From Corallococcus macrosporus DSM 14697 (GTDB taxonomy: Bacteria > Myxococcota > Myxococcia > Myxococcales > Myxococcaceae), in assembly GCF_002305895.1 (NCBI RefSeq), contig NZ_CP022203.1:8590001-8654000 (forward strand): a stretch of DNA of 64,000 nucleotides, read 5' to 3'. The notes beneath the pieces are model-generated. The model worked only from the letters and a program-made list of their open reading frames with translations, did not search any database and was not told the origin of the DNA. A program made the position numbers and the translations under genes. Below, in pieces: positions 1-9,076 of this stretch (its first letter is position 1; the number at the start of each line of letters is the position of its first letter).

Positions 1-51
1 CCGCCCCTGGACGCCCGAGGCCTTCAGTCGCGTGGTCGCGGAGCCCCCTCC

Positions 52-2271
52 ATGAAGAAGCTGCTCGTCACCGTCACCAGCAGTCTGGCGTTCCTGCTTG
101 CTCCCACCGAGGCCGAGGCCTGCGGTCCCGGCTACTACGCGCCCCAGTTCGTCACCCGCACCCACCCCGACTGGCCTGTCTCCACCTTCGCGGCCGGGCG
201 GCTGGGTGTGGTGCGCGACTCGCTGCGCCCCGCCTACCTCGTCTTCGCGTACCGGACGATGATGGGCATCCCCACCACGCCCGAGGAGCAACAGCCCCTG
301 GTGACGCGCTGGGAGAGAATGCACGGGGCGCTGGGCGCCCACACGCTGGAGCCAGAACTCAAGCGCTGGCAGGCGGCACGCAAGCAGGCCGCGCCCCAGC
401 TCCCGGAGTCCTCGCCCGAGCTCGTCCGGGAGAAGAACTACGCGCAGAGCCCCCGCATCCAGCGCGATGCGCTGCTGCGCGCCGCGGACACCGCCACCGC
501 GTTGGCCAAGACGTGGAAGAAACACCTCGCGCTGGTGGAGGAGTGGGTGCGCAACCAGGACACCGTCTTCGGCCCCTGCGCCATCCTGCCGGAGCCGGCC
601 CCCACGCTGGATGAAGGCGTGAGCGCCGAGCACCAGGCCCGCCGCCGGGCCGAGCGCGCCTACCAGGAGGCGGCCTCGCGCTTCTACTGCGACGACCACC
701 CCGGGGCCCTCGCCGCGTTCCAGCGCATCGCCGCGTCGAAGGACTCGCCCTACCGGGCCCTGGCCGCGTACCTCGTGGCGCGCACCCACGTCCGGCAGGC
801 GCTGCTGGAGAGGAAGGACGACTTCCTCTTCGAGACGAAGCACGATGCGGTCTTCCTCGCGCGGCTGACCGAAGCGGAGCAAGTCATTGACCGCGTGCTC
901 GCCGACCCGGAGCTGCGCGGCGTCCATGCGCCCACGCGAGGCCTGCGGAGCCTGGTGCGCTACCGGCTGAAGCAGGAGACCTGGCGCTGCGAGCTGATGT
1001 CGCACGTGCTCGAGCCCGGGACGGGTTCCGCCCTCGCCGCGGAGCTCGGCGACCTGGACCTGCTGTATCGAGACAGTCCCTGCAAGGAGCTCTCCGCGCC
1101 CGCCGAGGCGCTCCAGACGTGGCTTCAGACGATGCAGCACACGCAATACAGCGCGACTCCCGAGGCGACCCGTCTCGCGCAGTACAACACCGCCGTGGCC
1201 CGCTGGAAGAAGACGGGCCACCAGCCGTGGCTCGTCGCCGCGCTGCTCAAGGCGGCGCCGGACGCGCCTGGCGTCCCGGAGCTGCTCGCCGCCTCCGCGA
1301 AGGTGCCACCCGCCGCACCGGCCGGCGTGACGCTGGCGTACCACGCCGCGCGGCTCCTGCATGCCCGGGGCGAGGTGGAGGCGGCGCGCGCGCGGCTGGA
1401 CTCGGTGCCCGCCGAGCTGACCCGGGACCTCCCGTCCACGGACAACCTGTTGCGCGAGGAGCGGCTCACGCTGGCCCGCACCGTCGACGAGGCCATGCGG
1501 AACGCCCTCAGCACCGTCGCCGACTATGAATCCAGCGAAGGCCTCACCGGCCCCTACACCACGGCGCTGGCCGACCGGCCCCGGATGCTCAGCCCGCGCA
1601 GCGTGGAATTGCTGGAGCCTCGGCTCACGGCGAAGCGCATGGGCGAAATCGCGGCGGGAGACACCCTGCCGCCGCCCCTCCGGCGCCAGCTCATGTGGAC
1701 CGCCTTCGCGCGCGCCACCGTCGCGGGAGACGACGAGACGATTCAGGCCGTGGCCAGGCGCCTGGCGGAGACGGAGCCCAAGGCGAAGGCGGAGCTGCTG
1801 GCGCTCGCCGGCAAGCCCACGCCCGAGGAGCGGCAGTTCGAGGCCCAGTTGCTCCTCATGGGACTGCCCGCGGTCTCCGCGCGGCTCCAGTCGGGCGAGG
1901 ACCGGCTGGCGAACGTCCACCCGAACCTCAACCTCACCATGGACATCTCCTACCAGCGCAACTGGTGGTGCGGCCCCAAGCTGGACGCGAGCGTGCCGTC
2001 CACGCACTTCGAGGACACGCCCGACGCGGCTCGGGAGTGGAAGGCCCTCCAGGACGCGGGCAACTCGGTGCCCTACTTCGCCCGCGTCGCCATGGCCTGG
2101 GCCCAGGCGCACCCGGAGGACCCGCGCTCGCCCATCGCCCTGTTCCGCGCGGTCCGTGCCAGCAAGCGCGGCTGCGGACAGTCCACGCGCGAGGCGCGGG
2201 AGGCCTTCCGCTACCTCCACAAACACTACGGCAAGACAAGCTGGGCGAAGCGGACGCCCTATGTGTATTGA
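52..2271 (+). CDS. Exported helical-repeat protein, unknown function
   Basis: A 739-residue protein. The first 24 residues form a basic, hydrophobic signal peptide (MKKLLVT... ending near AEA), so it is probably exported. The Cys after this does not sit in a good lipobox because position -3 is Glu. After the signal comes a conserved-looking CGPGYY start, then a long alpha-helical body. Residues about 195-260 (AERAYQEAASRF...GALAAFQRI) look like tetratricopeptide-type helix pairs. I see no catalytic motif. The start ATG lies only 51 bases from the window edge, so the promoter cannot be judged. It is probably a myxobacterial periplasmic or surface protein; no function is assigned. Confidence 0.8.
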   Translation: MKKLLVTVTSSLAFLLAPTEAEACGPGYYAPQFVTRTHPDWPVSTFAAGRLGVVRDSLRPAYLVFAYRTMMGIPTTPEEQQPLVTRWERMHGALGAHTLEPELKRWQAARKQAAPQLPESSPELVREKNYAQSPRIQRDALLRAADTATALAKTWKKHLALVEEWVRNQDTVFGPCAILPEPAPTLDEGVSAEHQARRRAERAYQEAASRFYCDDHPGALAAFQRIAASKDSPYRALAAYLVARTHVRQALLERKDDFLFETKHDAVFLARLTEAEQVIDRVLADPELRGVHAPTRGLRSLVRYRLKQETWRCELMSHVLEPGTGSALAAELGDLDLLYRDSPCKELSAPAEALQTWLQTMQHTQYSATPEATRLAQYNTAVARWKKTGHQPWLVAALLKAAPDAPGVPELLAASAKVPPAAPAGVTLAYHAARLLHARGEVEAARARLDSVPAELTRDLPSTDNLLREERLTLARTVDEAMRNALSTVADYESSEGLTGPYTTALADRPRMLSPRSVELLEPRLTAKRMGEIAAGDTLPPPLRRQLMWTAFARATVAGDDETIQAVARRLAETEPKAKAELLALAGKPTPEERQFEAQLLLMGLPAVSARLQSGEDRLANVHPNLNLTMDISYQRNWWCGPKLDASVPSTHFEDTPDAAREWKALQDAGNSVPYFARVAMAWAQAHPEDPRSPIALFRAVRASKRGCGQSTREAREAFRYLHKHYGKTSWAKRTPYVY

Positions 2272-2328
2272 CGGCGCGCCCCACGGGCATGGTGTAGCCT
2301 GCTGTGCCCAAGGGGAGCAGGGCGCCCA

Positions 2329-2544
2329 ATGCCATCTCAAAGCAGCAGCAAGACCTTTCGCACGGTGACGGTGGTCCTCGCGGCGCTCGCACTTGGCTTC
2401 GTGGTGGTGACGTCGACCCGGACCTGCTCCGGGAAACCGAAGCCCAAGCCCTTCATCGGTGGCACCAAGATGAGCACGCTGTACGGCGCGGACGTGGATA
2501 CGCTCGGGAGTCCTCCCACGGAGGCCCCGCCGCCCGCGCGGTGA
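2329..2544 (+). CDS. Small membrane or exported protein
   Basis: A 71-residue reading frame starting 57 bases after the preceding gene on the same strand. Residues about 10-28 form one hydrophobic segment (VTVVLAALALGFVVVTS) after a short basic N-terminus, so the product is an inner-membrane-anchored or exported small protein. The tail is Pro/Lys-rich with a short LYGADVDTLGSP stretch. Support is third-position GC bias and the membrane segment only; there is no recognised family. It may be co-transcribed with the gene upstream. Confidence 0.55.
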   Translation: MPSQSSSKTFRTVTVVLAALALGFVVVTSTRTCSGKPKPKPFIGGTKMSTLYGADVDTLGSPPTEAPPPAR

Positions 2545-2553
2545 CGGGCCTGC

Positions 2554-2874
2554 CTACGACGGGGCCCTCGAATCCATCATCCCGGTTGGGGCCCACCGGG
2601 GTGCAGAGGCCGTTCGTCCACACCACGTTGCAGGTCCCCCCGGACAGTCTTGGGCCAGGTTCAGCGCCAGGGTGCTCCGGGCGGCCTGCCGGGCCTCGGG
2701 GCAGGTGTAGCCCACCCCCGCCTGGAAGTCGCTGTAGCGCGCGCCGCCGCAGGACTCGCATGTGAGCTGGGATTCGGAGGACACCAGCGCCTCCGTGGGC
2801 GGCGCTTCGACACCGCCACACGCGGCCAGGCCCAGGACAAAGACAGACATCACACTCCGCATCAGCTCGGCCAT
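2554..2874 (-). CDS. Small Cys-rich lipoprotein
   Basis: A 106-residue frame on the minus strand. The N-terminus has a type II signal peptide with a lipobox (LGLAAC, acylated Cys near residue 18), so the product should be a lipoprotein. The mature part has a CESCGG motif and an Ala-rich helix followed by CPGG. The last 25 residues look less protein-like than the rest, so the end could be frameshifted. ATG at 2874 and ATG at 2862 are both possible starts. Its upstream DNA is the 146-bp duplicated hydrolase fragment, so its original promoter may have been replaced. Confidence 0.5.
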   Translation of the reverse strand: MAELMRSVMSVFVLGLAACGGVEAPPTEALVSSESQLTCESCGGARYSDFQAGVGYTCPEARQAARSTLALNLAQDCPGGPATWCGRTASAPRWAPTGMMDSRAPS

Positions 2875-2893
2875 GGCGGGGACGCCAGGATTC

Positions 2894-3039
2894 CGCGCCC
2901 ACCGGCGGCAACCGCTACACCGCTTTCGAGGCCCGTGCCTCCGTCTGGGCATCCAGGAAGGTTCCCAGCGTGGCATTGACGAGCGCGGGCTCCTCCACGG
3001 TGGAGGAGTGCCCGCCGCGCGGCAGCGTCACCAGGCGTG
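2894..3039 (-). repeat. Direct copy of the 3' end of the alpha/beta hydrolase gene
   Basis: These 146 bases match 9371-9517 with only a substitution and a one-base indel near the left end. In the right-hand copy they are the last codons and 3' flank of the intact hydrolase gene at 9393-10220. Here they are a truncated fragment with no rest of the gene. The two copies are in the same orientation and bracket the whole of T6SS module A, as expected if the module arrived by an event that duplicated the end of the flanking gene. Confidence 0.85.
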
Positions 3040-3159
3040 GCCCTTCGTGGTACTCTGGTCAAGCCCCCAGGACGGATGGGGACCACACCTGGGCACATGA
3101 GAGATGTCGTACCGCCGGGTAGAGTTCACGCTGACCGACCTTCTCGCTGAGCTCGTCTC

Positions 3160-4176
3160 ATGGACCTTTACAATCTGACGCCCTTCACAGCGGGACGTTT
3201 CATATTCCTTGATGGAACGGGACGCGAATCGTTGTTGGTTGTCGTCAAGGCCACCTTCGCCCTACAGGAAGGCCGAGCCGTCATTGCGACAGCGCAGGCG
3301 CCGCTCACCCTGGCGGACGAGTACCGGGGAGAGCCCGCACGGTCGAGTCTGCTGCGCGCTTCCGACCTGGCGCCATTCAAGCCCGCGACGGATGTCCTCC
3401 TCGACGGATTCGCCTACACGGGCCGCCGATCCAGGACGGAGGTGCTAGTGGCGCTCCAGGTGGGGACCATCACCAAGGGCGTCCAGGTCTTCGGCGAACG
3501 CGTCTGGGATACCTCCTTCGGGATTCCTTCCCTGTCATCCCCCCGCCCCTTCGAACGCATGGAATTGACGTGGGAGCGGGCCTTCGGTGGCACCGACGAC
3601 AGCCATCCTGAGTACCCGGAGCGATGTGAGGCGAACCCCGTGGGGCGGGGCTTCCGCTCCACGCGCTCCCGCCGAGGACTGGATGGACTGCCCCTGCCCA
3701 ATCTGGAGGACCCCCGGGCGCCGCTCCGCTCGACACGTGAGCGCCCCCTGCCTTGCGGCTTCGGCCCGCTGCCTCCACATTGGACGCCGCGCGCCCGCCT
3801 TGCCGGGACGTATGACGACACATGGCAGAAGGAGCGGCTCCCGCTGCTTCCAGAAGACTTCGATGAGCGCCACCACCTCGTGGCCCCTGCGGACCAGTGG
3901 TTGGCCGGGTATGTCCAGGGCGGCGAGCCGGTGAAGGTCGTCGGCGCCACGCCCGAGGGCGTGCTGGAGTTTCCGCTCCCGGCCCTGCTGCCGGAGGTTG
4001 TCGTCAAGCTGGGCGCCGCGCGCGAGACGCCGCCGTGCCGCTGCGACACCGTGCACATCGACTGCGAGCGCAAGCTGCTGACGCTCGTGTGGCGCGCGCG
4101 GTGTGGCATCCATGGCCGGGTGCCCTCCTTGCATTGGGTCAAGGTACAGCTCGCGCGAGGCGCCCATGTCGCGTGA
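3160..4176 (+). CDS. DUF2169 T6SS effector chaperone/adaptor
   Basis: A 338-residue protein with the hallmark start NLTPF close to the N-terminus and the family pattern of a beta-rich N-terminal half (ESLLVVVKATF) and an aromatic, Pro-rich centre (WERAFGG, HPEYPERCEANPVGRGF). DUF2169 proteins are encoded next to PAAR/DUF4150 cargo and are thought to help load effectors on the T6SS spike. It is first in module A and overlaps the next gene by 11 bases (ATG at 4166, stop at 4176), so translation is probably coupled. The effector two genes downstream is the obvious client. Family call is firm; the role is from family knowledge. Confidence 0.88.
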   Translation: MDLYNLTPFTAGRFIFLDGTGRESLLVVVKATFALQEGRAVIATAQAPLTLADEYRGEPARSSLLRASDLAPFKPATDVLLDGFAYTGRRSRTEVLVALQVGTITKGVQVFGERVWDTSFGIPSLSSPRPFERMELTWERAFGGTDDSHPEYPERCEANPVGRGFRSTRSRRGLDGLPLPNLEDPRAPLRSTRERPLPCGFGPLPPHWTPRARLAGTYDDTWQKERLPLLPEDFDERHHLVAPADQWLAGYVQGGEPVKVVGATPEGVLEFPLPALLPEVVVKLGAARETPPCRCDTVHIDCERKLLTLVWRARCGIHGRVPSLHWVKVQLARGAHVA

Positions 4177-5251
4177 GCTCATCTGCGTCACGGGACTGGG
4201 AATGCGCACCCCCATCGGGCGTCACGCCGCCCAGTCCTGCGCGTCCCTGCGTGCCGGCCTGAAGCGCTTCACCCCCTGGCCTCACTTCGGCGTGGACGGG
4301 GCGGGCCAGGAAGGACTCACCGCTTCCTTCACCCGCCCGGACCTGGGGGATCGCTCCTGGGTGGAGAAGCTGCTCGACCTCGTGGAGATGCCCCTGGCCG
4401 AGGCCCTGTTCAGCGCCAGGCTGTTCGAACTGGCGCAGGGGGGGCATTCCGGCAGGCGAGTCCGGGTCCACGTCTACCTGGGGACGCCCTACCCTGACCG
4501 GCCGGGCGTTTCCCCGGAGGACCTGCAGGAGCTCACCCTCCACCTCGCGGAGGACCTCTTTCCCCAGGCCCCGGAGTCACTCCGGGTACAGCTCGTCTCG
4601 CTGGAGCATGTGTCCGGGCTGGCTGGCATCGCCTGGGCCAGCGCCGCCCTACAGGACGGCGCGGCGGACGTCTGCATCGTCGGAGGAGTGGACTCGCTGC
4701 TGGACAGCACCTTCTTGCAGGCGCACCTGGAGGCGGAGCGCCTTAAAATCCCGGGCGTCAGCTCCGGAATCATCCCAGGAGAGGCCGCCGCCTTCCTCGT
4801 CCTGGAGCGCAAGTCAGACGCCCGCCGTCGCGGAGTGCCCCTGTTGGCGCATGTCGACGCGGTCGCTCTGGAGCAGGAGCCGCCCTGGACACCGGAGGCC
4901 CCGGTACGGGGTCAGGCGCTGACCCGGGCCCTGCAAGCGGTGCTGGCGACCGTGGGAGGCGCGGACGGCTTCGGTCACGTCATCAATGACTTGAACGGAG
5001 AGCGCTGGCGCTTCCTCGAATGGGCCCTCATCGAGACACGCTGTCTGGGAGGCCTACCCCGGGGCTGGCGCCTTTGGCATCCCGCAGACAGTCTCGGTGA
5101 CGTGGGCGCCGCCTCGGCATCCGTGGCCGTGGGGCTGGCCCTGCATGCTTTTCAGCGCGGCTACGCACGGTGTCCGCGCATCCTGATTGCGTCCACTTCG
5201 GAGCGCGGCGAACGGGCCGCGATCTCTCTTTCTCAGACAGGAGGGCGTTGA
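4166..5251 (+). CDS. Beta-ketoacyl-synthase-like protein lacking the catalytic triad (T6SS module A)
   Basis: A 361-residue thiolase-fold protein. It keeps the ketosynthase scaffold: CVTGLGMRTPIG at the start, ADVCIVGGVDSLLD in the middle, and GEAAAFLVLE. The nucleophile Cys region reads EHVSG, with His148 where KAS II has Cys. The two catalytic His positions are also changed: the stretch equivalent to NAHGTST reads INDLNGERW (Asp275), and the one equivalent to GHLLGAAG reads LGDVGAAS near residue 311. It is therefore unlikely to condense acyl chains. A paralogue with the same DLNGE and GDVGAAS motifs sits in module B (43201-44328). I infer a structural or recognition role in effector delivery. 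The ATG at 4166 overlaps the DUF2169 stop, and the end overlaps the next start (TGATG). Confidence 0.85.
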   Translation: MSRELICVTGLGMRTPIGRHAAQSCASLRAGLKRFTPWPHFGVDGAGQEGLTASFTRPDLGDRSWVEKLLDLVEMPLAEALFSARLFELAQGGHSGRRVRVHVYLGTPYPDRPGVSPEDLQELTLHLAEDLFPQAPESLRVQLVSLEHVSGLAGIAWASAALQDGAADVCIVGGVDSLLDSTFLQAHLEAERLKIPGVSSGIIPGEAAAFLVLERKSDARRRGVPLLAHVDAVALEQEPPWTPEAPVRGQALTRALQAVLATVGGADGFGHVINDLNGERWRFLEWALIETRCLGGLPRGWRLWHPADSLGDVGAASASVAVGLALHAFQRGYARCPRILIASTSERGERAAISLSQTGGR

Positions 5252-6699
5252 TGCCTTCAACTGTGGTCGTGAACCACCTGACGGTCGTCCACAAGGACAG
5301 TGGGGGCGTCTCCATGGCGTTCCCGGACGTTTGCAAGACGCCCTCGCCCGCCGGCCCCGTTCCCATTCCCTATCCCAACGTGGCGCAGTCGGCGGACACC
5401 GCCAGCGGCAGCCGGACCGTCACCGCGGATGGTAATCCCTTCATGCTCAAGTCCTCGCACTTCGCGACGAGCACGGGGGACGAGGCTGGCAGCGCCATGG
5501 GCGTGGCCTCGAACAAAATCAAGGGCAAGGCCTACCCGAAGATGTACTCCTTCGACGTGAAGGTCGAGGGGCAGAATGTCTTCCGCCTGTCGGACATCAT
5601 GTTGCAGAACGGCGGCTCTCCCACCAACACTCCGCCCGCGTCGGAGGTGCAGGCGAACACGCTCGCCAGCGGCGCCAGCGCCAACCAGGTCAAGGACCCG
5701 GAGGAGCCGGAAGTGGTGAAGCTGGCGTGGGCCCGCACCGACGCATGCTGCGGGGACGAGGCCACCCTTAACGTCCAGACGAAGAACTGCCCGCCGGAGC
5801 AGTCGCTCGCGGTGCGCGTCCACCGCGCGGGCAACCCCAAGTCCGTCGTCGGTACCCTCGAGGCGAAGCTCGCCGGCAACAAGGCCAACCCGCGATGGCT
5901 GACGCGACGGGGGGCATTTCAGAAGGAGGTGAAGGTCACCGCCCGACAGGAGCTGTTCAAGGGCCAGCAGTCCTCCAGCAAGGACCTGTTGCTGAAGGCC
6001 CCCGAGCCCGTCGCGAAGCAGTTGGTGGGCCCGAAGACCATCCAGACGCCGAAGTTCGTCAAGAAGGTCATCCTGGGCAAGCAGAAGTGGGTCAAGGACA
6101 CCACGACCTATTACGCCTGGGAGGCCTGCTACGACATCGAGCTGAAGACGGGAGAGCTGGTGGTGACGCGGAAGGTGGACTTCGACCTCCAGCCCGGGGC
6201 GCTCAGCACCGCTCAGCGGCGGCGGGCCTGGAAGAAGGAAGTCGAGCGGGTCTGGGACAACCGCTACCGGCTGCACCGTATCAAGTGCAAGCGGGGCAAC
6301 AGCTGCGCCTGCTCCAGCAAGAATGGCTGCTGCTCGTTCCGCATCCGCATCAAGTGCCGCTGGGGCCAGGGGCACGGCCAGAAGGTGAAGCTCTACGCGG
6401 GGGCCAATGACCCGTCACAGTGGGGCAAGCCCGGCAAGTGGTGGTTCTCCCATGACTGGTGGGAGAAGCTCGCGGGCGTTCCGAAGACTGTGCGCGCCCA
6501 CGAATTCGGCCACCTCATCGGCATGTATGACGAGTATCCGGAAGGGGCCTGCGACCCGGCCCGGAAGTACACCAACATCCCCACCAGCGTCATGGCGAGC
6601 GGGGCCCGGGTCCTTCCCCAACACCTGAAGGCGTTCCATGACTGGTTCGACGCGAAGGTCAAGGGACTCATCGGGCCCACCCGCCTGCTGTCGCTCTAG
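5251..6699 (+). CDS. PAAR-like DUF4150 effector with C-terminal metzincin-type protease domain
   Basis: A 482-residue polymorphic T6SS effector. Residues 1 to about 125 form a DUF4150/PAAR-like spike tip (FPDVCKTPSPAGPVPIPYPN, then FATSTGDEAGS). A linker with Cys pairs follows. The C-terminal domain has HEFGHLIGMYD at residues 417-427, which fits the metzincin zinc motif HExxHxxGxxD with Asp as third ligand. Further on, TSVMAS could be the Met-turn. The toxin is therefore predicted to be a zinc protease. The start is chosen because AGGAGG lies 5-10 bases upstream of ATG 5251 and the start overlaps the preceding stop. The downstream gene encodes an exported protein, consistent with a toxin acting in the periplasm. 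The toxin activity is inferred from motifs. Confidence 0.85.
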   Translation: MPSTVVVNHLTVVHKDSGGVSMAFPDVCKTPSPAGPVPIPYPNVAQSADTASGSRTVTADGNPFMLKSSHFATSTGDEAGSAMGVASNKIKGKAYPKMYSFDVKVEGQNVFRLSDIMLQNGGSPTNTPPASEVQANTLASGASANQVKDPEEPEVVKLAWARTDACCGDEATLNVQTKNCPPEQSLAVRVHRAGNPKSVVGTLEAKLAGNKANPRWLTRRGAFQKEVKVTARQELFKGQQSSSKDLLLKAPEPVAKQLVGPKTIQTPKFVKKVILGKQKWVKDTTTYYAWEACYDIELKTGELVVTRKVDFDLQPGALSTAQRRRAWKKEVERVWDNRYRLHRIKCKRGNSCACSSKNGCCSFRIRIKCRWGQGHGQKVKLYAGANDPSQWGKPGKWWFSHDWWEKLAGVPKTVRAHEFGHLIGMYDEYPEGACDPARKYTNIPTSVMASGARVLPQHLKAFHDWFDAKVKGLIGPTRLLSL

Positions 6700-6703
6700 G
6701 CGG

Positions 6704-7711
6704 ATGGGCATGACAGGCTACCGGTGGGGAGTCCGCGGCCTGGGCTGGCTGCCACTGACGCTGGGACTCCTGGGCGCCGCGCCCACTGCCACGCGGAGCG
6801 AGGTGCGCCCCGTGTCGTCCCAGGGGCGACCTGACGCTGGAAGTCATTCCCAGTGCGAAGGAGACGTGATGAGCAAGGGTTACCTGGTGCTGTTCATGGA
6901 CCTGCCGAATGGCTCCCTGGGCGCCGCCTTTCCTCCGGCGGGCAAGGGCTCCGTGGACCTGTCGAACAACTTCTTGGGGCGGCAGGAGATTGGCTACTAC
7001 GAGGCCGAGCTGTCCCCGGGGACGTACGCGCGACTGAAGCAACTGCATGGCGGCATTGACTTCAGCGCCCTGCCGGTGACCACGGAGCTCCCGCCCGACA
7101 CGAAGACGGTGTCGGTGGGTGAGAGCTCCGACGGAGAGGACATCGACACGCGGACGTTTCCCCTCCACGCCGTCCCGGACGCACTGGAGCCGTTGCTGAA
7201 CGAGATGCGCAAGGCGGCCGAGCACATGCTGACGCGTCCGCTCCGGGTGCTGAGGGGAGAAGGCGCGCCGACCTCGCCGCGCTTCCCGCTGGAGAAGCCC
7301 GTCTCTTTCGAGGTCACGCTGCGCAACGTGGGAACCCAGGCCATCGAAACGGAGAACCCCTTCGTCCCCCATGCCCCGGACCGCACCAACCTCCGGCTGC
7401 TCGTGACGAAGGACAAGCAGCCCGGGCAGCTCCGGGAGGGGGACTCCCTGTGGATGGAGCTGGGGATGGAAAACGTGCACCCGCCAGAAGGTCAGAAGCC
7501 TCCCGAGGGCCGGCGCCTCACGATGAAGCCGGGCGCGGAGCTCCGCTTCGTGGTCCGCAAGAAGATGCTGAGCGCTCCTGGCCCCTACCGGGCCGCGCTG
7601 ACCTACTTCACCTCGCGCGGCGAGCGAGGCCTGGAGACGATGGAAGGCCAGCTCACCCTGGACTTGGGCCGCTTCGAGGTGGTCCAGTCCGCGCCGAACG
7701 CTCAGCCCTGA
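6704..7711 (+). CDS. Exported protein, probable immunity to the module A protease
   Basis: A 335-residue protein starting 4 bases after the effector stop. The N-terminus is a signal peptide (hydrophobic run GLGWLPLTLGLLGAAP), so the protein is predicted to cross the inner membrane. The mature part looks beta-rich, with a segment (VSFEVTLRNVGTQAIETENP) resembling an Ig-like/BsuPI-type fold. I do not recognise a named immunity family. Its position straight after a toxin-domain gene and its export make it the best candidate for the cognate immunity protein. ATG 6710 is an alternative start. Confidence 0.65.
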   Translation: MGMTGYRWGVRGLGWLPLTLGLLGAAPTATRSEVRPVSSQGRPDAGSHSQCEGDVMSKGYLVLFMDLPNGSLGAAFPPAGKGSVDLSNNFLGRQEIGYYEAELSPGTYARLKQLHGGIDFSALPVTTELPPDTKTVSVGESSDGEDIDTRTFPLHAVPDALEPLLNEMRKAAEHMLTRPLRVLRGEGAPTSPRFPLEKPVSFEVTLRNVGTQAIETENPFVPHAPDRTNLRLLVTKDKQPGQLREGDSLWMELGMENVHPPEGQKPPEGRRLTMKPGAELRFVVRKKMLSAPGPYRAALTYFTSRGERGLETMEGQLTLDLGRFEVVQSAPNAQP

Positions 7712-7721
7712 GATTTGGTCC

Positions 7722-8984
7722 ATGCTCGCTCGTGGTGAAGAGTGGATGGTCGACCTGCTGGAGGTGCATGTCGACGAGGTGGAGTGGCTGTGGCGGCAGC
7801 GGCAGGCTGCCTTGCGCTCCAAGGAGTACGACTTCCGCGCGCTCGTTCAGTTGGATGAGCGCATCACCGCCCATCTCGACGCCCTGGTCCTGGCCGGTGA
7901 AGAGGCCTGGGCGCTCCTTCGCACGCGCTTGGTCGATGCCGAGGACGCGTACGCCGCGTTTGGCGCCGCGCACGCCCTCCTCCTGCAGGAGGACGTGGCC
8001 GTGGCACGTCAGACGCTGGAGCTGTCCGCCGGGCTGGAAGGCGCCGCCTGGGAGGGCTTCAGGCTCGCCCTCCGCTACGCTCCCCCCGAGCGGCATGTGG
8101 ACGCCCTGAGGGGCCTCGTGGCGGGCGCGTCGGAACGTCATGCCGCCGCGGCCCTGGAGGCGCTTGCCTTCCATGGGCAGCCCGACCCGGGAGGCCGCCT
8201 CCTGGAGCTGCTGGGCTCCGTCGAGCCCGACGTTCGCCGCGCCGCGTGGGGGATCGTCGCGCTGCTGCCACTCCGGTGGCTCGAAGTCCCAGACCAAGCG
8301 CGCTTCCGGCAGCGCCTTGCCCAGCGCTTCCCGACTGCACTCGCAGACGCGTCCTTCCAGGTCCGGGACGCTGCCCGGTGGGCCGCCGCCTGGACACGGC
8401 AACCGTGGCTGCTCTCCAGCTTGAGGACGCTGGCGAAGACCCCGGCGTCTCCCGACCACGTTCCAGGCTTGAAGCTGCTGGCGGTGCTGGGGGCCCAGGC
8501 CGACCTCCCCCTCTTCGAGGAGGCCCTGGGGCGGCGGGAGCTGGGCCCCGAGCGGTTCCTGCTCGCTGGCACCTTCGGCCATCCCGGCCTCATTGAGGAG
8601 GTGCTTCGCGCCATGGAGTCCGGCGGGCCCGCGGTAGCGGCGGCCGCCGCCAGCTCGTTCCGGAAGCTGACGGGCCTTGATGTCAACACCGCCCATCGCG
8701 TCGCCGTCCTCCCCACCGAGGAACTGGAGGAGGATGCCTCCACGGAGGAGGTGCACATTCCAGATGCGGCCGCGGCTCGCAATCACTGGGGCCGCCTCAA
8801 AGGCGCCCTATCCGGGGTGCCCCGCCTCTGCATGGGCGCCGATGCCCTGAAGGGCTGGACGCAAGAGTGGCTGCGAGGGCTGCCCTTGGAAGCGAGGTGG
8901 GAGCATGCGCTCCGGGAGCACTTCGAAATGGGACGGGGCGGAGACGTGCTCGCCCTCGAGCGGTTTCCTCAGCTACCGGAGTGA
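7722..8984 (+). CDS. TIGR02270-type HEAT-repeat protein (T6SS module A)
   Basis: A 420-residue all-helical protein made of HEAT-like repeats (for example AAFGAAHALLLQED, VRRAAWGIVALLPL, HVPGLKLLAVLGAQ). The start matches the TIGR02270 pattern of a charged helical N-terminus with an EEWMVDLLEVHVDEVEWLWRQR-like region. A short acidic segment (EELEEDASTEEV) precedes the C-terminal part. TIGR02270 proteins are found in T6SS-linked loci of Proteobacteria and probably act as scaffolds. It starts 10 bases after the immunity gene and ends module A. A paralogue is in module B (44325-45668). Confidence 0.8.
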   Translation: MLARGEEWMVDLLEVHVDEVEWLWRQRQAALRSKEYDFRALVQLDERITAHLDALVLAGEEAWALLRTRLVDAEDAYAAFGAAHALLLQEDVAVARQTLELSAGLEGAAWEGFRLALRYAPPERHVDALRGLVAGASERHAAAALEALAFHGQPDPGGRLLELLGSVEPDVRRAAWGIVALLPLRWLEVPDQARFRQRLAQRFPTALADASFQVRDAARWAAAWTRQPWLLSSLRTLAKTPASPDHVPGLKLLAVLGAQADLPLFEEALGRRELGPERFLLAGTFGHPGLIEEVLRAMESGGPAVAAAAASSFRKLTGLDVNTAHRVAVLPTEELEEDASTEEVHIPDAAAARNHWGRLKGALSGVPRLCMGADALKGWTQEWLRGLPLEARWEHALREHFEMGRGGDVLALERFPQLPE

Positions 8985-9017
8985 GCGCCAACGCCCGCGC
9001 GCGCCGTCGACCGATGC

Positions 9018-9076
9018 TGTCGCCGCGCATGTTTGTTGATGGCCGGGTGAGCCGGCGGTTTGCTGGCCATCGTCGG
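9018..9076 (+). repeat. Relic transposon end matching the right terminus of the 29284-32637 element
   Basis: Aligned with the reverse complement of 32637-32579, about 49 of 59 positions agree, including an unbroken 17-base block TTTGTTGATGGCCGGGT and the terminal TGT with GCCGCGCA. None of the transposon's genes follows. This is a terminal relic of a related element beside the T6SS cassette. Confidence 0.7.

Noticed and set aside
3160-8984. Reading module A as a fatty-acid or polyketide cluster because of the ketosynthase-like gene
   Set aside because: The protein lacks all catalytic residues, and its neighbours are T6SS chaperone, spike tip and HEAT proteins.
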